DNA from: Nitrospirota bacterium
GTDB taxonomy: Bacteria; JACPQY01
Assembly: GCA_016180645.1 (NCBI GenBank)
Contig: JACPAV010000007.1
Span: forward strand, 124,001-188,000
Length of the DNA stretch: 64,000 nt
Direction of reading: 5' to 3'
Under the pieces are notes generated by a model. That model made no database searches, had not been told where the DNA came from, and was given only the letters and a program-made list of their open reading frames with translations. Each line of letters begins with the position of its first letter. Position 1 is the first letter of the stretch. Below, in pieces: positions 46,597 to 54,239 of this stretch. Position numbers and translations under genes: made by a program.

Positions 46597-46628
46597 AGAT
46601 AAGTCCAGTATTAGTCAAGTATGAGTCA
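46597..46628 (-). promoter_or_regulatory. Direct-repeat operator/promoter region of the fic gene
   Basis: On the plus strand AGTATTAGTCA (46607-46617) and AGTATGAGTCA (46618-46628) are adjacent 11-bp repeats, with a degenerate third (AGATAAGTCC, 46597-46606). Read on the minus strand they contain two TTGACT -35-like boxes. Phased 11-bp repeats place protein contacts on one helix face, suggesting an operator. Confidence 0.45.
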
Positions 46629-46670
46629 ACCGTCAAGGGTCCGGGTGTGTCCAGACCCGGCACCTGCCCG

Positions 46671-46770
46671 AGGATGCGGCGTGCAAGTTGGACTGGCGGA
46701 GGCGGGAGGCGCGAGAGAGGTCGGAGGCGACGAGTTTTTCGATCTCCTCGACCGCGCTCAGGCGGCGCAT
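46671..46770 (-). pseudogene. hsdS 3'-end fragment, copy a
   Basis: On the minus strand it encodes RRLSAVEEIEKLVASDLSRA then SRLRQSNLHAASSG, the C-terminal coiled-coil end of the system-2 HsdS, with no recognition domain. It shares a 23-bp identical core (from 46691) with copies b, c and the intact hsdS. The DUF4276 gene stop lies inside this fragment, so the junction is at about 46772. Confidence 0.85.
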
Positions 46771-47387
46771 TGAGAAGTGGGCCCCGTCCTCAGACTCTCC
46801 AGCATCTTCCTGATCTCGCGATAGCATTTGTCGAAGGAATCGGAATTGCGGGCCGTGGCCATGTCGAACACGGCGGCTAATGCCGGCTGATCATCCGTTT
46901 CAGAATAGCTCTCGCCGCTCGACATATGCGCACTTAACCAACCCTTTGCATCGCGGATGCCCTCCGGATCTGGAGGAGTCGTGATCCTTGTTGCCAGGTT
47001 ACGCTTGCCGCACAATGATCCCACCGCCGCAATGAACCACGCTTCGAATTCCCTTTTTGCCAGGATTACGGAAATGAGTGTGTCGCCCCGGGCGCGCCGC
47101 GCGCGTTCCAGAAGAATCGGCCCTTCCCTCGCTGGGCAGCAACCATTCCAATCACAGTCAAGAATTACGAGGATTCCACCTCGCCCCCGGAGCTTCCTGG
47201 CGGCAAGCTCGACCGAGCGCTCGACTTCTCCAGCCTTGATGAGGCGTGAGGCGGGCACCCGAAGGGGAGGCAGGACATGAGGGACGAAGCCGGCATCTAT
47301 CTCCTGCGCGATTCGGCGCACAAGAATCGGAACGGCCTCGATTTCCCCGTGGCCCTCCACAATTGCCGCAATTCTCACTTCCATCAT
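46758..47387 (-). CDS. DUF4276 family protein (TOPRIM-like)
   Basis: A 209-residue protein. N-terminal VEGHGEIEAVP (Glu in a V-E-G motif) and a following ILDCDWNGCCP (D-x-D) give a TOPRIM-like acid arrangement; LAKREFEAWFIAA follows. DUF4276 genes usually pair with an AAA ATPase, as here, with an ATGA overlap (47384-47387). The architecture parallels two-gene OLD/PARIS-type systems, in which an ATPase senses and a TOPRIM protein acts. Its last four residues (QCAA) are read from the hsdS fragment, showing that the gene end was created at the junction. Confidence 0.78.
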   Translation of the reverse strand: MMEVRIAAIVEGHGEIEAVPILVRRIAQEIDAGFVPHVLPPLRVPASRLIKAGEVERSVELAARKLRGRGGILVILDCDWNGCCPAREGPILLERARRARGDTLISVILAKREFEAWFIAAVGSLCGKRNLATRITTPPDPEGIRDAKGWLSAHMSSGESYSETDDQPALAAVFDMATARNSDSFDKCYREIRKMLESLRTGPTSQCAA

Positions 47388-48607
47388 GCTTTCAGATCGG
47401 CAAAGAGATCCAATTGCGAAGGGACGATCTTGTCTAGAGCTTCCTCATCCGGTTCCAATTGGTTGAGTCGCATGAGTTCGCCGGCGCTGTACAGACGATC
47501 TCTGATGGCTGACCTACCGGCGTCGTCGAGCGGTCCGATCTTGGTTTCTCCATTCCGATTGATTACAGCCAGGATGTTATGGTCCGCGATTTCCTTATCG
47601 TCCAACAGATCGGGGCTGTGACTGGTTACCGCCGTCTGAGTGGTTCTCGATGCAGCGCGCAATCCATCCCGCAATACGCCGGCCGCGCCGGGGTGCACCG
47701 CAGCTTCCGGCTCTTCGATGCCCACGAACAGAACTTTCTTTCGGCCGCCATCGGATGACTGAAATAGTGCGGTCAAGACGCCAAGAGCGCGCAGGGTGCC
47801 GTCGGACATGTTCTCAGCCATGAACCGCCAAGGATCCCGGCTGGTTCCCACGAGCTGGCGAAATTCCAGCGTTTCCTTCTTGCCGATATGTTTGACGTCT
47901 ATGCCTTGGATGCCCGGTACCACCTTGGAGAGCAAACCTACGATGCGAGCATGCAGATCCTTGTTTTCCCTTTCCAGTACCCCTAACACGCTCGCCAGAT
48001 TACTCCCGTCACGCTTGAGGACGCTTCCGGGATCGGGGGGCTGTAAGTCGCGGATTTCGTCTGGGTTCAGATTATAGAATCCCATGTGGGACAGCGCATC
48101 ATAGATTGGCCTGAAGGATGGCAAACCCGCCGCTGCCACCAGGTACAAACGATCACATGCCGCGGGGGGTGTTACGTCCATGCTGGACTGCTTCACACTA
48201 CCGTCGATCACTTTGTAAAAGTTCGCGGGCAGGCGGCCCTTGTCACGAACATGGCATTCTTCCTGCTGGACCTCGAATCCCCCCTTTTTCTGAGCACCGA
48301 CACGAAAGGCATAGAATCCCTCGCTTTGATCCGGCAACCGCCAATCCACGCGGATGCCGAAATGGGTTGGATGCCCCGATGACCGCCGCCGAACCTCATT
48401 GATCCCGCCACGGTCTCGCAGGGCGTGCTCCAGAGATGAATTGATGGAATCGGAAACCAGCCGTAGAGCGTCGAGAAAGTTGCTCTTGCCTGCGCCGTTT
48501 TGTCCGACGAGGAAGGTCAACGGACCCAATGCGACAGAGCACTCCTTGATGCTCTTATAATTGTTCAGTACCACCCTGTTCAGAAAAATAGAATCAGGCA
48601 CCATCAC
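47384..48607 (-). CDS. AAA ATPase (AAA_21/RecF-like) partner of DUF4276
   Basis: A 407-residue ABC/RecF-type ATPase. Seen: NYKSIKECSVALGPLTFLVG, Walker A GQNGAGKSNFLDAL (about residue 37), signature-like NMSDGTLRALGVL, Walker B LFVGIEEPEAAVHP and the H-loop TSHSPDLLD. This layout is shared with OLD-type and PARIS AriA-like ATPases. It overlaps DUF4276 by ATGA, so the pair forms one functional module. Placed between hsdS fragments a and b. A phage-defence role is inferred from pairing and location. Confidence 0.82.
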   Translation of the reverse strand: MMVPDSIFLNRVVLNNYKSIKECSVALGPLTFLVGQNGAGKSNFLDALRLVSDSINSSLEHALRDRGGINEVRRRSSGHPTHFGIRVDWRLPDQSEGFYAFRVGAQKKGGFEVQQEECHVRDKGRLPANFYKVIDGSVKQSSMDVTPPAACDRLYLVAAAGLPSFRPIYDALSHMGFYNLNPDEIRDLQPPDPGSVLKRDGSNLASVLGVLERENKDLHARIVGLLSKVVPGIQGIDVKHIGKKETLEFRQLVGTSRDPWRFMAENMSDGTLRALGVLTALFQSSDGGRKKVLFVGIEEPEAAVHPGAAGVLRDGLRAASRTTQTAVTSHSPDLLDDKEIADHNILAVINRNGETKIGPLDDAGRSAIRDRLYSAGELMRLNQLEPDEEALDKIVPSQLDLFADLKA

Positions 48608-48752
48608 CTCCCGGTTCGCCAGAGTACCGAAATTCGTTTCATAGTGTATAGACGCTTATACTGCACTCGGTGATTCTTTCAAACGTCGGGTGCCCATCAC
48701 CGGGGATTTCGGATACCAAAGCATTCGTGGCGGGTAGGGATCTCACCGGTTC

Positions 48753-48913
48753 CTACCACAGATCGCCGGAGAAGGCGGCGTGCAGGATGGACTGGCGGAG
48801 GCGGGAGGCGCGGGAGAGATTGGCGGCGACGAGCTTCTCCAATTTTCCGACTGCGCTCAGCCGGCGCTCAGCCTCGGCGACGATGCGGTCGTATTCATCC
48901 GATGATGATGGTA
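48753..48913 (-). pseudogene. hsdS 3'-end fragment, copy b
   Basis: Encodes DEYDRIVAEAERRLSAVGKL, EKLVAANLSRASRLRQSILH and AAFSGDLW, then a stop: the complete HsdS C-terminal end without recognition domains. About 44 bases from 48790 are identical to the intact hsdS at 52518. The 145-bp gap 48608-48752 beyond it holds only AT-rich sequence that may contain the ATPase promoter. Confidence 0.87.
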
Positions 48914-48917
48914 GGCC

Positions 48918-48985
48918 CCTCATCCCGCAAGATATTGCAATAATTGCCAGAGCTTCTGGACGAGTTGTTGCGGACTGTTCACGTC
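48918..48985 (-). pseudogene. hsdM 5'-end fragment fused to hsdS copy b
   Basis: On the minus strand the sequence reads NSPQQLVQKLWQLLQYLAG then a stop. The DNA is strongly similar to the start of system-2 hsdM (QQLVQKLWNYCNILRDDG, 45545 downwards). It is followed within five bases by hsdS copy b. The fragment is a deletion scar: a former hsdM...hsdS locus reduced to its two ends. Confidence 0.75.
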
Positions 48986-49013
48986 CCACCAATCAACGAG
49001 ACGCCCCCCTTTC

Positions 49014-49781
49014 TCAAGAAGAAAGGTGGCCTAGCGCTTGGTCTTTCTGGGACCAATAGAGTGGTTGAACTTCGTAATTTCGCAGGACGTTCAAATACTC
49101 TTCATTCGGAGGGTTCACCGGATCGTTGATTATGGTAAACGCCTGCAAAGGTTCTGGCCTGATAAGTTTAACATCGGCGACCGCGAACGCGAACAAGGTC
49201 GATTGTTCCCTCGTGAGGTTGTTAATGGCTTGGAGGACTCTCTCCGGACACTTGCTCGATTTTGGAAGGGCGAAATCGAACTTGTGATCAATGCCACCTT
49301 TTCCGGCCAGCTTGAAGTCTCTGAAGACGGATACCCCCCGCTCGCTGAGGAAATGCGCCACGTCTTCCTTGAAAAAAGACACGACGTGTTCTTGGCCCAT
49401 GACGAATAGGTCGCCGATGGCCAGGATTGCTTGAATCAGATTGTGCTTCTTCTGCGGAAAATCGTGTTCACCACTCGTGACAACGATATCATCGTTCTCC
49501 CGGCGAACGCCAAATCCGTTCAGAATTGCCGTAAGATGAGCGTTCCGTTTTTCGGTGGAAAACTCAAGCCCCGATGCTCTGAGATCGCCTAAAGTCTCCC
49601 CGTCGTCGGTGAGAAGAAGCATTCCGTTCCTCTTTTCTACAAATATCTCAATGGCATCATTGAATCTGTCGAGAAACGGCGTGGTGATACGGCAAGCCTC
49701 CCCCACCTTGGTGGCAGAAAACTCCTCTCTCAGCCATCGAAGGTATCGCTCAATCAGCACTTGGCAGTCATTCTTTGTCAT
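49014..49781 (-). CDS. DUF1828/DUF1829 domain protein
   Basis: A 255-residue protein. The N-terminal half matches DUF1828 (CRITTPFLDRFNDAIEIFVE, then LLLTDDGETLGDLRASG and LNGFGV). The second half matches DUF1829, with SVFRDFKLAGKGGIDHKFDF and VADVKLIRPEPLQAF. Conserved Asp/Glu/Lys residues in the second half could form a nuclease-like site, but the function is unknown. It overlaps its upstream partner by ATGA (49778-49781) and lies between hsdS copies c and b. Confidence 0.75.
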   Translation of the reverse strand: MTKNDCQVLIERYLRWLREEFSATKVGEACRITTPFLDRFNDAIEIFVEKRNGMLLLTDDGETLGDLRASGLEFSTEKRNAHLTAILNGFGVRRENDDIVVTSGEHDFPQKKHNLIQAILAIGDLFVMGQEHVVSFFKEDVAHFLSERGVSVFRDFKLAGKGGIDHKFDFALPKSSKCPERVLQAINNLTREQSTLFAFAVADVKLIRPEPLQAFTIINDPVNPPNEEYLNVLRNYEVQPLYWSQKDQALGHLSS

Positions 49782-50248
49782 GGCTGGAAGGTGGTTTGAA
49801 ACTCGGGCCGGTTCAGAATTGCACAGAACGCAAGGAATTTATCGAACATCGCGAAGTCCGATCCGTCACCTCCAGATGGCCAAGACGGCAAGTCATGGAG
49901 TTCGTACGCCACGGCTACATCAAAGCCCTCACGATAGATGTGCAGATGGGTTCGATCTATCCTGATACCGGGTTTGTAAGGCGCATTGGGAGGGTTCTTG
50001 TGCGGTCTTGCCTTGAGGCAAAGCCGGGCCAGAACAATGACAACTCGTCCCCGCGTTTGATAGTGCACCTTGAACTGATCGCGCTTGCTGCGGTCATAAT
50101 TCAAGATGAACACCTCTCTCTGATCCGTGGAACGCAGAGACCTCTCGTATTTCATCGGCGTGCTGGGGGAGAACTCTATGAGAGTCCTTTCCAGGAACTC
50201 CTTGGGAAGAGCCAGCAAGAAATCAGCTTCAGACTGAGTCAGCGGCAT
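49778..50248 (-). CDS. Partner of the DUF1828 protein (DUF6978-like)
   Basis: A 156-residue protein. Beta-rich features: DQREVFILNYDRSKRDQFKV, RGRVVIVLARLCLK and RIDRTHLHIYREGFDVAVAY. In my recollection small proteins of this pattern (DUF6978) neighbour DUF1828 genes. The ATGA overlap with DUF1828 supports a two-gene module. No catalytic motif is obvious beyond a conserved His/Tyr/Glu strand. Confidence 0.55.
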   Translation of the reverse strand: MPLTQSEADFLLALPKEFLERTLIEFSPSTPMKYERSLRSTDQREVFILNYDRSKRDQFKVHYQTRGRVVIVLARLCLKARPHKNPPNAPYKPGIRIDRTHLHIYREGFDVAVAYELHDLPSWPSGGDGSDFAMFDKFLAFCAILNRPEFQTTFQP

Positions 50249-50348
50249 TCGTGCCTGATCATTTCTGCATCCTTAACAAAGACGCTCATCACGACGTCTC
50301 TGCCGGAGGGGATGCCCATTTGTTTCAGAGTATACTTTCTCCGGCTGA

Positions 50349-50515
50349 TTAGACAACTTCCCCATCGACCTCACGCGGAAGCAGATTTCCGGAAAATGCC
50401 GCGTGGAGAATGGACTGGCGGAGGCGGGAGGCGCGGAGGAGGTTGGCGGCGACGGTCTTTTCAAGTTCTTCAACCGCGCTCAAGCGACGTTCGACCTCGA
50501 CGATGATGCGATCAA
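50349..50515 (-). pseudogene. hsdS 3'-end fragment, copy c
   Basis: Encodes DRIIVEVERRLSAVEELEKT, VAANLLRASRLRQSILHAAF and SGNLLPREVDGEVV, then a stop: the HsdS C-terminal coil and tail. It shares the 23-bp core (from 50413) with the other copies. The TcmP gene ends at its upper edge (50516). Confidence 0.87.
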
Positions 50516-51676
50516 TCAAGTCCAGATGAGAATATGTTTCTTGCCCCGAGCAGGTACTCTCTGCCGTTCCCGCAGTCCCTCGATGTTCAGGTGCCCTGCT
50601 TTCTGCCATTCCTCAAGCCACATTTTCAGATCGGACCCCCATGTCATCGGTTCGGACAACGCGAGCAGCCATGCCTCGTCGTAGGGCAAACGGCGCCGTT
50701 TCTCCAGGACCCCTAACAAGAGGCGACGCGACTTCTCCAGGTACCGCTCCCTCAATCGGTTGTAGTAGCTGGGGTCGTGCATCTCCTTGCTGTTGAATAG
50801 TTCGGATTGACCTGCCTTCGATATGCGCCGCCGTTGCTGAGCATCGGCGCGGGCCTTCTCCTGGACCTGCATGGCTTTCTTCTCGACATCCTTGAACACC
50901 TCGACGCCCTTCACATTCCGGGTTGCATAGATGAGGTGATAGTGGGTTTGGTCCTTTTGCGGATCAAGTACGATTGCCGTACAGGTGTGGTTGAACCCGC
51001 CCGTCCGCTTTACATTGAGAGCGTATTCGCCCACCGCCGCATCGTCTCGATCCTGTCCGGACAATGTTGCAATTGTCTCGCGGAAATCTTCCGAGCCGAA
51101 CATCTTCCTGAAGCTTTCTTTTGTCTCGTACTGTGGCGAATCAATGAATCGCCTTATGGCGCTGGTCATGAAATTGATCAGTACTTCCCCCGGCCGACAT
51201 TGAAGGAGGGGGGCAATCGTATCGAGCTCGAACCCCGCCCAGCCGGACGGGTCAATCAGAATGAACGGAAAAGAGTTTTGGCCGCCACGCCGGACGAAAT
51301 CGAGAATTTCTGGGATGGATTGTTCCAGGGCGGCATTTCGGGTCTCGATCGTCGCATAGTCGATGGTTCTTGCGAATTCGTCGAGCCTCGAATACGCCGT
51401 TGGGTCCGCTTCCAAGAAGAAACAGCGGATCGAGACATCCTTCCCACGTTGGGTGTGCGCGTCGCGAGCCTTTCGTAATTCATTCAATGCAGTCGCAAAA
51501 GAGCTGTCCGCAAACTTGTTCGAGCGGACGTTCCAAGGACCGGAAAAACAATCCACATAAGTGATCGTGTTGCACCAGGAACCGATGATGTGCGCGAAAC
51601 GCTCCAGGTATTTCTGGAGAACAAAATGTTTTACGAATGTTTGTTCGCGCCCAGCATACAATTCATCATTGCTCAT
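50516..51676 (-). CDS. tcmP: Three-Cys-motif partner protein
   Basis: A 386-residue TcmP protein. Seen: REQTFVKHFVLQKYLERFAH, TYVDCFSGPWN (the methyltransferase-like start), FFLEADPTAYSRL, FPFILIDPSGWAGFE and the C-terminal SEPMTWGSDLKMWLEEWQKA. The fold appears Rossmann-like. TcmP genes are found beside DUF5131/Gp37-Gp68 proteins, which carry the three cysteines. ATG 51676 forms an ATGA overlap with that upstream gene and is preferred to 51688. The function of the pair is unresolved. Confidence 0.88.
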   Translation of the reverse strand: MSNDELYAGREQTFVKHFVLQKYLERFAHIIGSWCNTITYVDCFSGPWNVRSNKFADSSFATALNELRKARDAHTQRGKDVSIRCFFLEADPTAYSRLDEFARTIDYATIETRNAALEQSIPEILDFVRRGGQNSFPFILIDPSGWAGFELDTIAPLLQCRPGEVLINFMTSAIRRFIDSPQYETKESFRKMFGSEDFRETIATLSGQDRDDAAVGEYALNVKRTGGFNHTCTAIVLDPQKDQTHYHLIYATRNVKGVEVFKDVEKKAMQVQEKARADAQQRRRISKAGQSELFNSKEMHDPSYYNRLRERYLEKSRRLLLGVLEKRRRLPYDEAWLLALSEPMTWGSDLKMWLEEWQKAGHLNIEGLRERQRVPARGKKHILIWT

Positions 51677-52482
51677 CCACTTGCCCACCTTCGAGCTTCA
51701 GCTTCAATCTCCCGCATGGCCTGAAGTCGTTCTTCTTCCACCGGCGATCGCACCGGCGGACGTGTGGGGAATTCGTCATAGGTTTTCCCATCCAGTCTGC
51801 GACCGGCCTCGCTCTTGCGCACGCCGCCCCATTGCTTGAAAAAGAGGGGGATTCCCGCCGCTCGACACTGGCGTCGAATCTTCCGCACCCACTCTGCTTT
51901 CATCGGCCTGGCGCCCGAACCGCTTTCACCGCCGACAATCACCCAGCCAATACCGCGCAGATTGATTCTTCCCAGATCTTCCAAGAGGGGCTCGATTGAA
52001 AGGAATCGCATTTGAGCGGGCGCGGTTCGCAGGTGGTCTACGCGTGGCAGTCCACGTTTTCGGTTTTCGACGCTCGCGCCCCACCAGATATGCTCTTGCC
52101 GACCCGCTCCGCGCAACTTTGAGCGCAGCATCGTCACCATTCGTGCAGTGCGCTTGGTAAGAACCTGAAATGTGTGCCAATTGGCCCGAACCATGACTTG
52201 TGCGACGGCGGCAATGTAATCGTCCGGGATGTCCTCGTGGAAGAGGTCGCTCATCGAATTGACGAAAATCATCCGGGGGGTGCTCCAGCGTAGTGGATCG
52301 AAAAGCTTCTCAGGGACCAGGCGAAGCTCGAACCCATCCTCAAAGGGATGGCCGGGTACGCCGCGAAACCGCTCGGCGAAGGTCTCGGCATAGCAATGGG
52401 CGCAACCCGGACTGATCTTGGTGCACCCGCGAACCGGATTCCATGTTGCATCTGTCCACTCAATCTTGGAGTGATCAGCCAC
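51673..52482 (-). CDS. DUF5131 (phage Gp37/Gp68-like) three-Cys protein, radical-SAM-like
   Basis: A 269-residue protein with C-x6-C-x2-C (Cys20, Cys27, Cys30 in GCTKISPGCAHCYAETFAER), a radical-SAM-like iron-sulfur ligand pattern. It also has MIFVNSMSDLFHEDIPDDY, FQVLTKRTARM, WWGASVENR, RFLSIEPLLED and WVIVGGESGSGARPM. This is the Gp37/Gp68 family found in phages and defence islands, partnered with TcmP. Its start lies inside the 3' end of hsdS (8-base overlap), so it is read from the same transcript. Confidence 0.9.
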   Translation of the reverse strand: MADHSKIEWTDATWNPVRGCTKISPGCAHCYAETFAERFRGVPGHPFEDGFELRLVPEKLFDPLRWSTPRMIFVNSMSDLFHEDIPDDYIAAVAQVMVRANWHTFQVLTKRTARMVTMLRSKLRGAGRQEHIWWGASVENRKRGLPRVDHLRTAPAQMRFLSIEPLLEDLGRINLRGIGWVIVGGESGSGARPMKAEWVRKIRRQCRAAGIPLFFKQWGGVRKSEAGRRLDGKTYDEFPTRPPVRSPVEEERLQAMREIEAEARRWASG

Positions 52483-53878
52483 GAGAAAGCCCTCCTGAAA
52501 ACGCTTGGTGAAGGATCGACTGGCGGAGGCGGGAGGCGCGGGAGAGATTGGCGGCGACGAGGTTCTCCAGTTCTTCGACCGCGCTCAACCGGCGCTCGAC
52601 CTCGGCGACGATGCGGTGTTGCTCGGGGAGGGGCGGAATGGGAACACAGTCAACTCGTAAATCCTCCAGATGTATATGCTGGAGTCCCGAACCTTTCGGA
52701 ACCATTTGTGCTTGGACTTGCGGTGAGGACAGAGAAATGCCCAGGAAGTCGTTCATTTCGTAAAGGACAGGCTTAACCAACGCGACTGAAACGAAAATGC
52801 TGAATTCAGTGTCAGTCTTCACCACCCTGACCACACCGAGCGTGCCGTCTTTAGAAATCAGGATGTCTCCCTGCTCAGGGTTCGCTCGTTTGATGAACTC
52901 CTCATGATCTTTTTGCGTCACATGATTCAGCTTTTTGAAGTCGACACCGGGGCCTGCTGTCAGATTACGTACAGTAACGAACGGCACACCGCTTGAAACG
53001 TAATTGGGCTTCTTGTGAACGCCATCGACAACTTTTGTTGATAACGAGTCAACCGAAGCCCATGTCCAGCCCTTGGGAAGCGGCGGGAGGTTGGAGGTGT
53101 CGGGGGGCTTGGGTTCCGTGTAAGCTTTCAGCGGTCGGCCGTCAGCTCTCAGCTTTTTTCCCGACGCTTCACGGCGGGCGGTGAGGATGCGTTCGAGGAG
53201 TTGGGCGCCGGATTCGAAGGGGCGGCCTTCCTTCCGGGCGAGTTCGGCCTCCGTTGGGACGAGTTTCCCTTCGCAGGCGGCTTTGAGCACGGCGGCTCGG
53301 TAACGCTTCAGATTCTCCTGCACGCGCTTGAGCGCGGCCACCCCCGCGTCCAGCCGCGTGAACTGCTTCTCGATCTCCGCGACGATTTGAACCTGTTCAT
53401 TCGCGGGAGCAAGTGGGAAAGTGATTTTGCCAAGCGTTTGCCCGTTGACGTTTGGCTGTCCGATCCCGCGTTTGCCCGTTTCAATTTGCGTCCAGTAGTC
53501 TGGACTTTGAAAGTAAGCATAGAGATAACGAGGTGAGACTTCAGGTGATAGGCGGACACGGATCAGATACGAGGCAAATACAGAAGGAGGACATTCTCCA
53601 ATAAGGTAACTTTTCCCGGTCGTCGCGCCGGTCCGCGCAAATACTATGTCACCGGGCAAGAGTCGGTATTTCTGAAAATCTGTTTTCGAGATGCTGCAAG
53701 ATGGAACTGAAGACCAGATTACTTTTCCATCTTGAATATCGGTGATGCGAAGAAAACGCGGCCCGTCCCTTCCCTGGATTGCTGATGCAGTGTACCCATA
53801 TTGAACGAGGGGAGCCACATCCTTGACACGAACACGTTTCCACAAACGTGAGGTGACTCGGGAACGATCAGATCTCAT
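52475..53878 (-). CDS. hsdS: Type I restriction specificity subunit S (system 2)
   Basis: A 467-residue specificity subunit with two recognition domains. The first has RDGPRFLRITDIQDGKVI and closes with LAPANEQVQIVAEIEKQFTR. The second has LPKGWTWASVDSLS and closes with PLPEQHRIVAEVERRLSAVE. The C-terminal coil (ENLVAANLSRASRLRQSILH) is the segment repeated in fragments a-c. Its ATG overlaps the stop of a short hsdR-end fragment. The intact copy lies nearest hsdR, as expected for the original operon. Confidence 0.93.
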   Translation of the reverse strand: MRSDRSRVTSRLWKRVRVKDVAPLVQYGYTASAIQGRDGPRFLRITDIQDGKVIWSSVPSCSISKTDFQKYRLLPGDIVFARTGATTGKSYLIGECPPSVFASYLIRVRLSPEVSPRYLYAYFQSPDYWTQIETGKRGIGQPNVNGQTLGKITFPLAPANEQVQIVAEIEKQFTRLDAGVAALKRVQENLKRYRAAVLKAACEGKLVPTEAELARKEGRPFESGAQLLERILTARREASGKKLRADGRPLKAYTEPKPPDTSNLPPLPKGWTWASVDSLSTKVVDGVHKKPNYVSSGVPFVTVRNLTAGPGVDFKKLNHVTQKDHEEFIKRANPEQGDILISKDGTLGVVRVVKTDTEFSIFVSVALVKPVLYEMNDFLGISLSSPQVQAQMVPKGSGLQHIHLEDLRVDCVPIPPLPEQHRIVAEVERRLSAVEELENLVAANLSRASRLRQSILHQAFSGGLSRG

Positions 53879-53908
53879 TCCGCCAACGCCTCGTTGAAAT
53901 CGAGCGTA
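53877..53908 (-). pseudogene. hsdR 3'-end fragment, copy 3
   Basis: On the minus strand it encodes DFNEALAE followed by TGA overlapping the hsdS ATG. It is similar to the HsdR C-terminus LDELNEALAA; 17 bases (CGCCAACGCCTCGTTGA on the plus strand) are identical to the end of hsdR at 55298. This is probably the original hsdR/hsdS junction. Confidence 0.6.
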
Positions 53909-53917
53909 GAGGTCATA

Positions 53918-54136
53918 CCCTCACTATTACCCTTATTTGAGGGCATTACCCTTTTTCGCAGACACACGCCTGCCTGAACCGGCTGTTCGCGGCCCAAACT
54001 GAATAGGATCACGAATACGGGCCGTGATCCTATTAATCGCTCCCGGATCAGATTCGTTCCCATTTGGCATCCCGTCCTTTTCCCAGGCACCGAATCCTTC
54101 TTGCGCGCCGCGCCTCAGCCAAGTCTCGTTACCTCT
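53918..54136. other. Inter-fragment region with TTACCC repeats and a hairpin
   Basis: It lies between two hsdR-end fragments. The block CTATTACCCTTATTTGAGGG (53926-53945) resembles the sequence at the fic 3' end (54225-54262), suggesting the relic of a second, deleted fic gene. A perfect 12-bp inverted repeat, AATAGGATCACG (54002-54013) and CGTGATCCTATT (54023-54034), lies in the middle. No intact gene is seen. Confidence 0.5.
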
Positions 54137-54200
54137 TCACGCGGCGAGCGCCTCGTTGAGTTCATCCAGCAGCTTCGGAAAAGACTCGCCGAAGGACGGG
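54137..54200 (-). pseudogene. hsdR 3'-end fragment, copy 2
   Basis: Minus-strand reading FGESFPKLLDELNEALAA then TGA, almost identical to the HsdR C-terminus FGELFPKLLDELNEALAA. The upstream hsdR sequence is absent: the fic gene ends 40 bases away. With the true hsdR end (55298) and copy 3 it gives three consecutive hsdR ends. Confidence 0.85.
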
Positions 54201-54239
54201 CGGGTCTTTCCGAAGCATTCCACGATATTACCCTTATTA

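Noticed and set aside
46597-46628. CRISPR array possibility for the 11-bp repeats
   Set aside because: Units are adjacent without spacers and too short; an operator is more likely. No CRISPR array was seen in the window.
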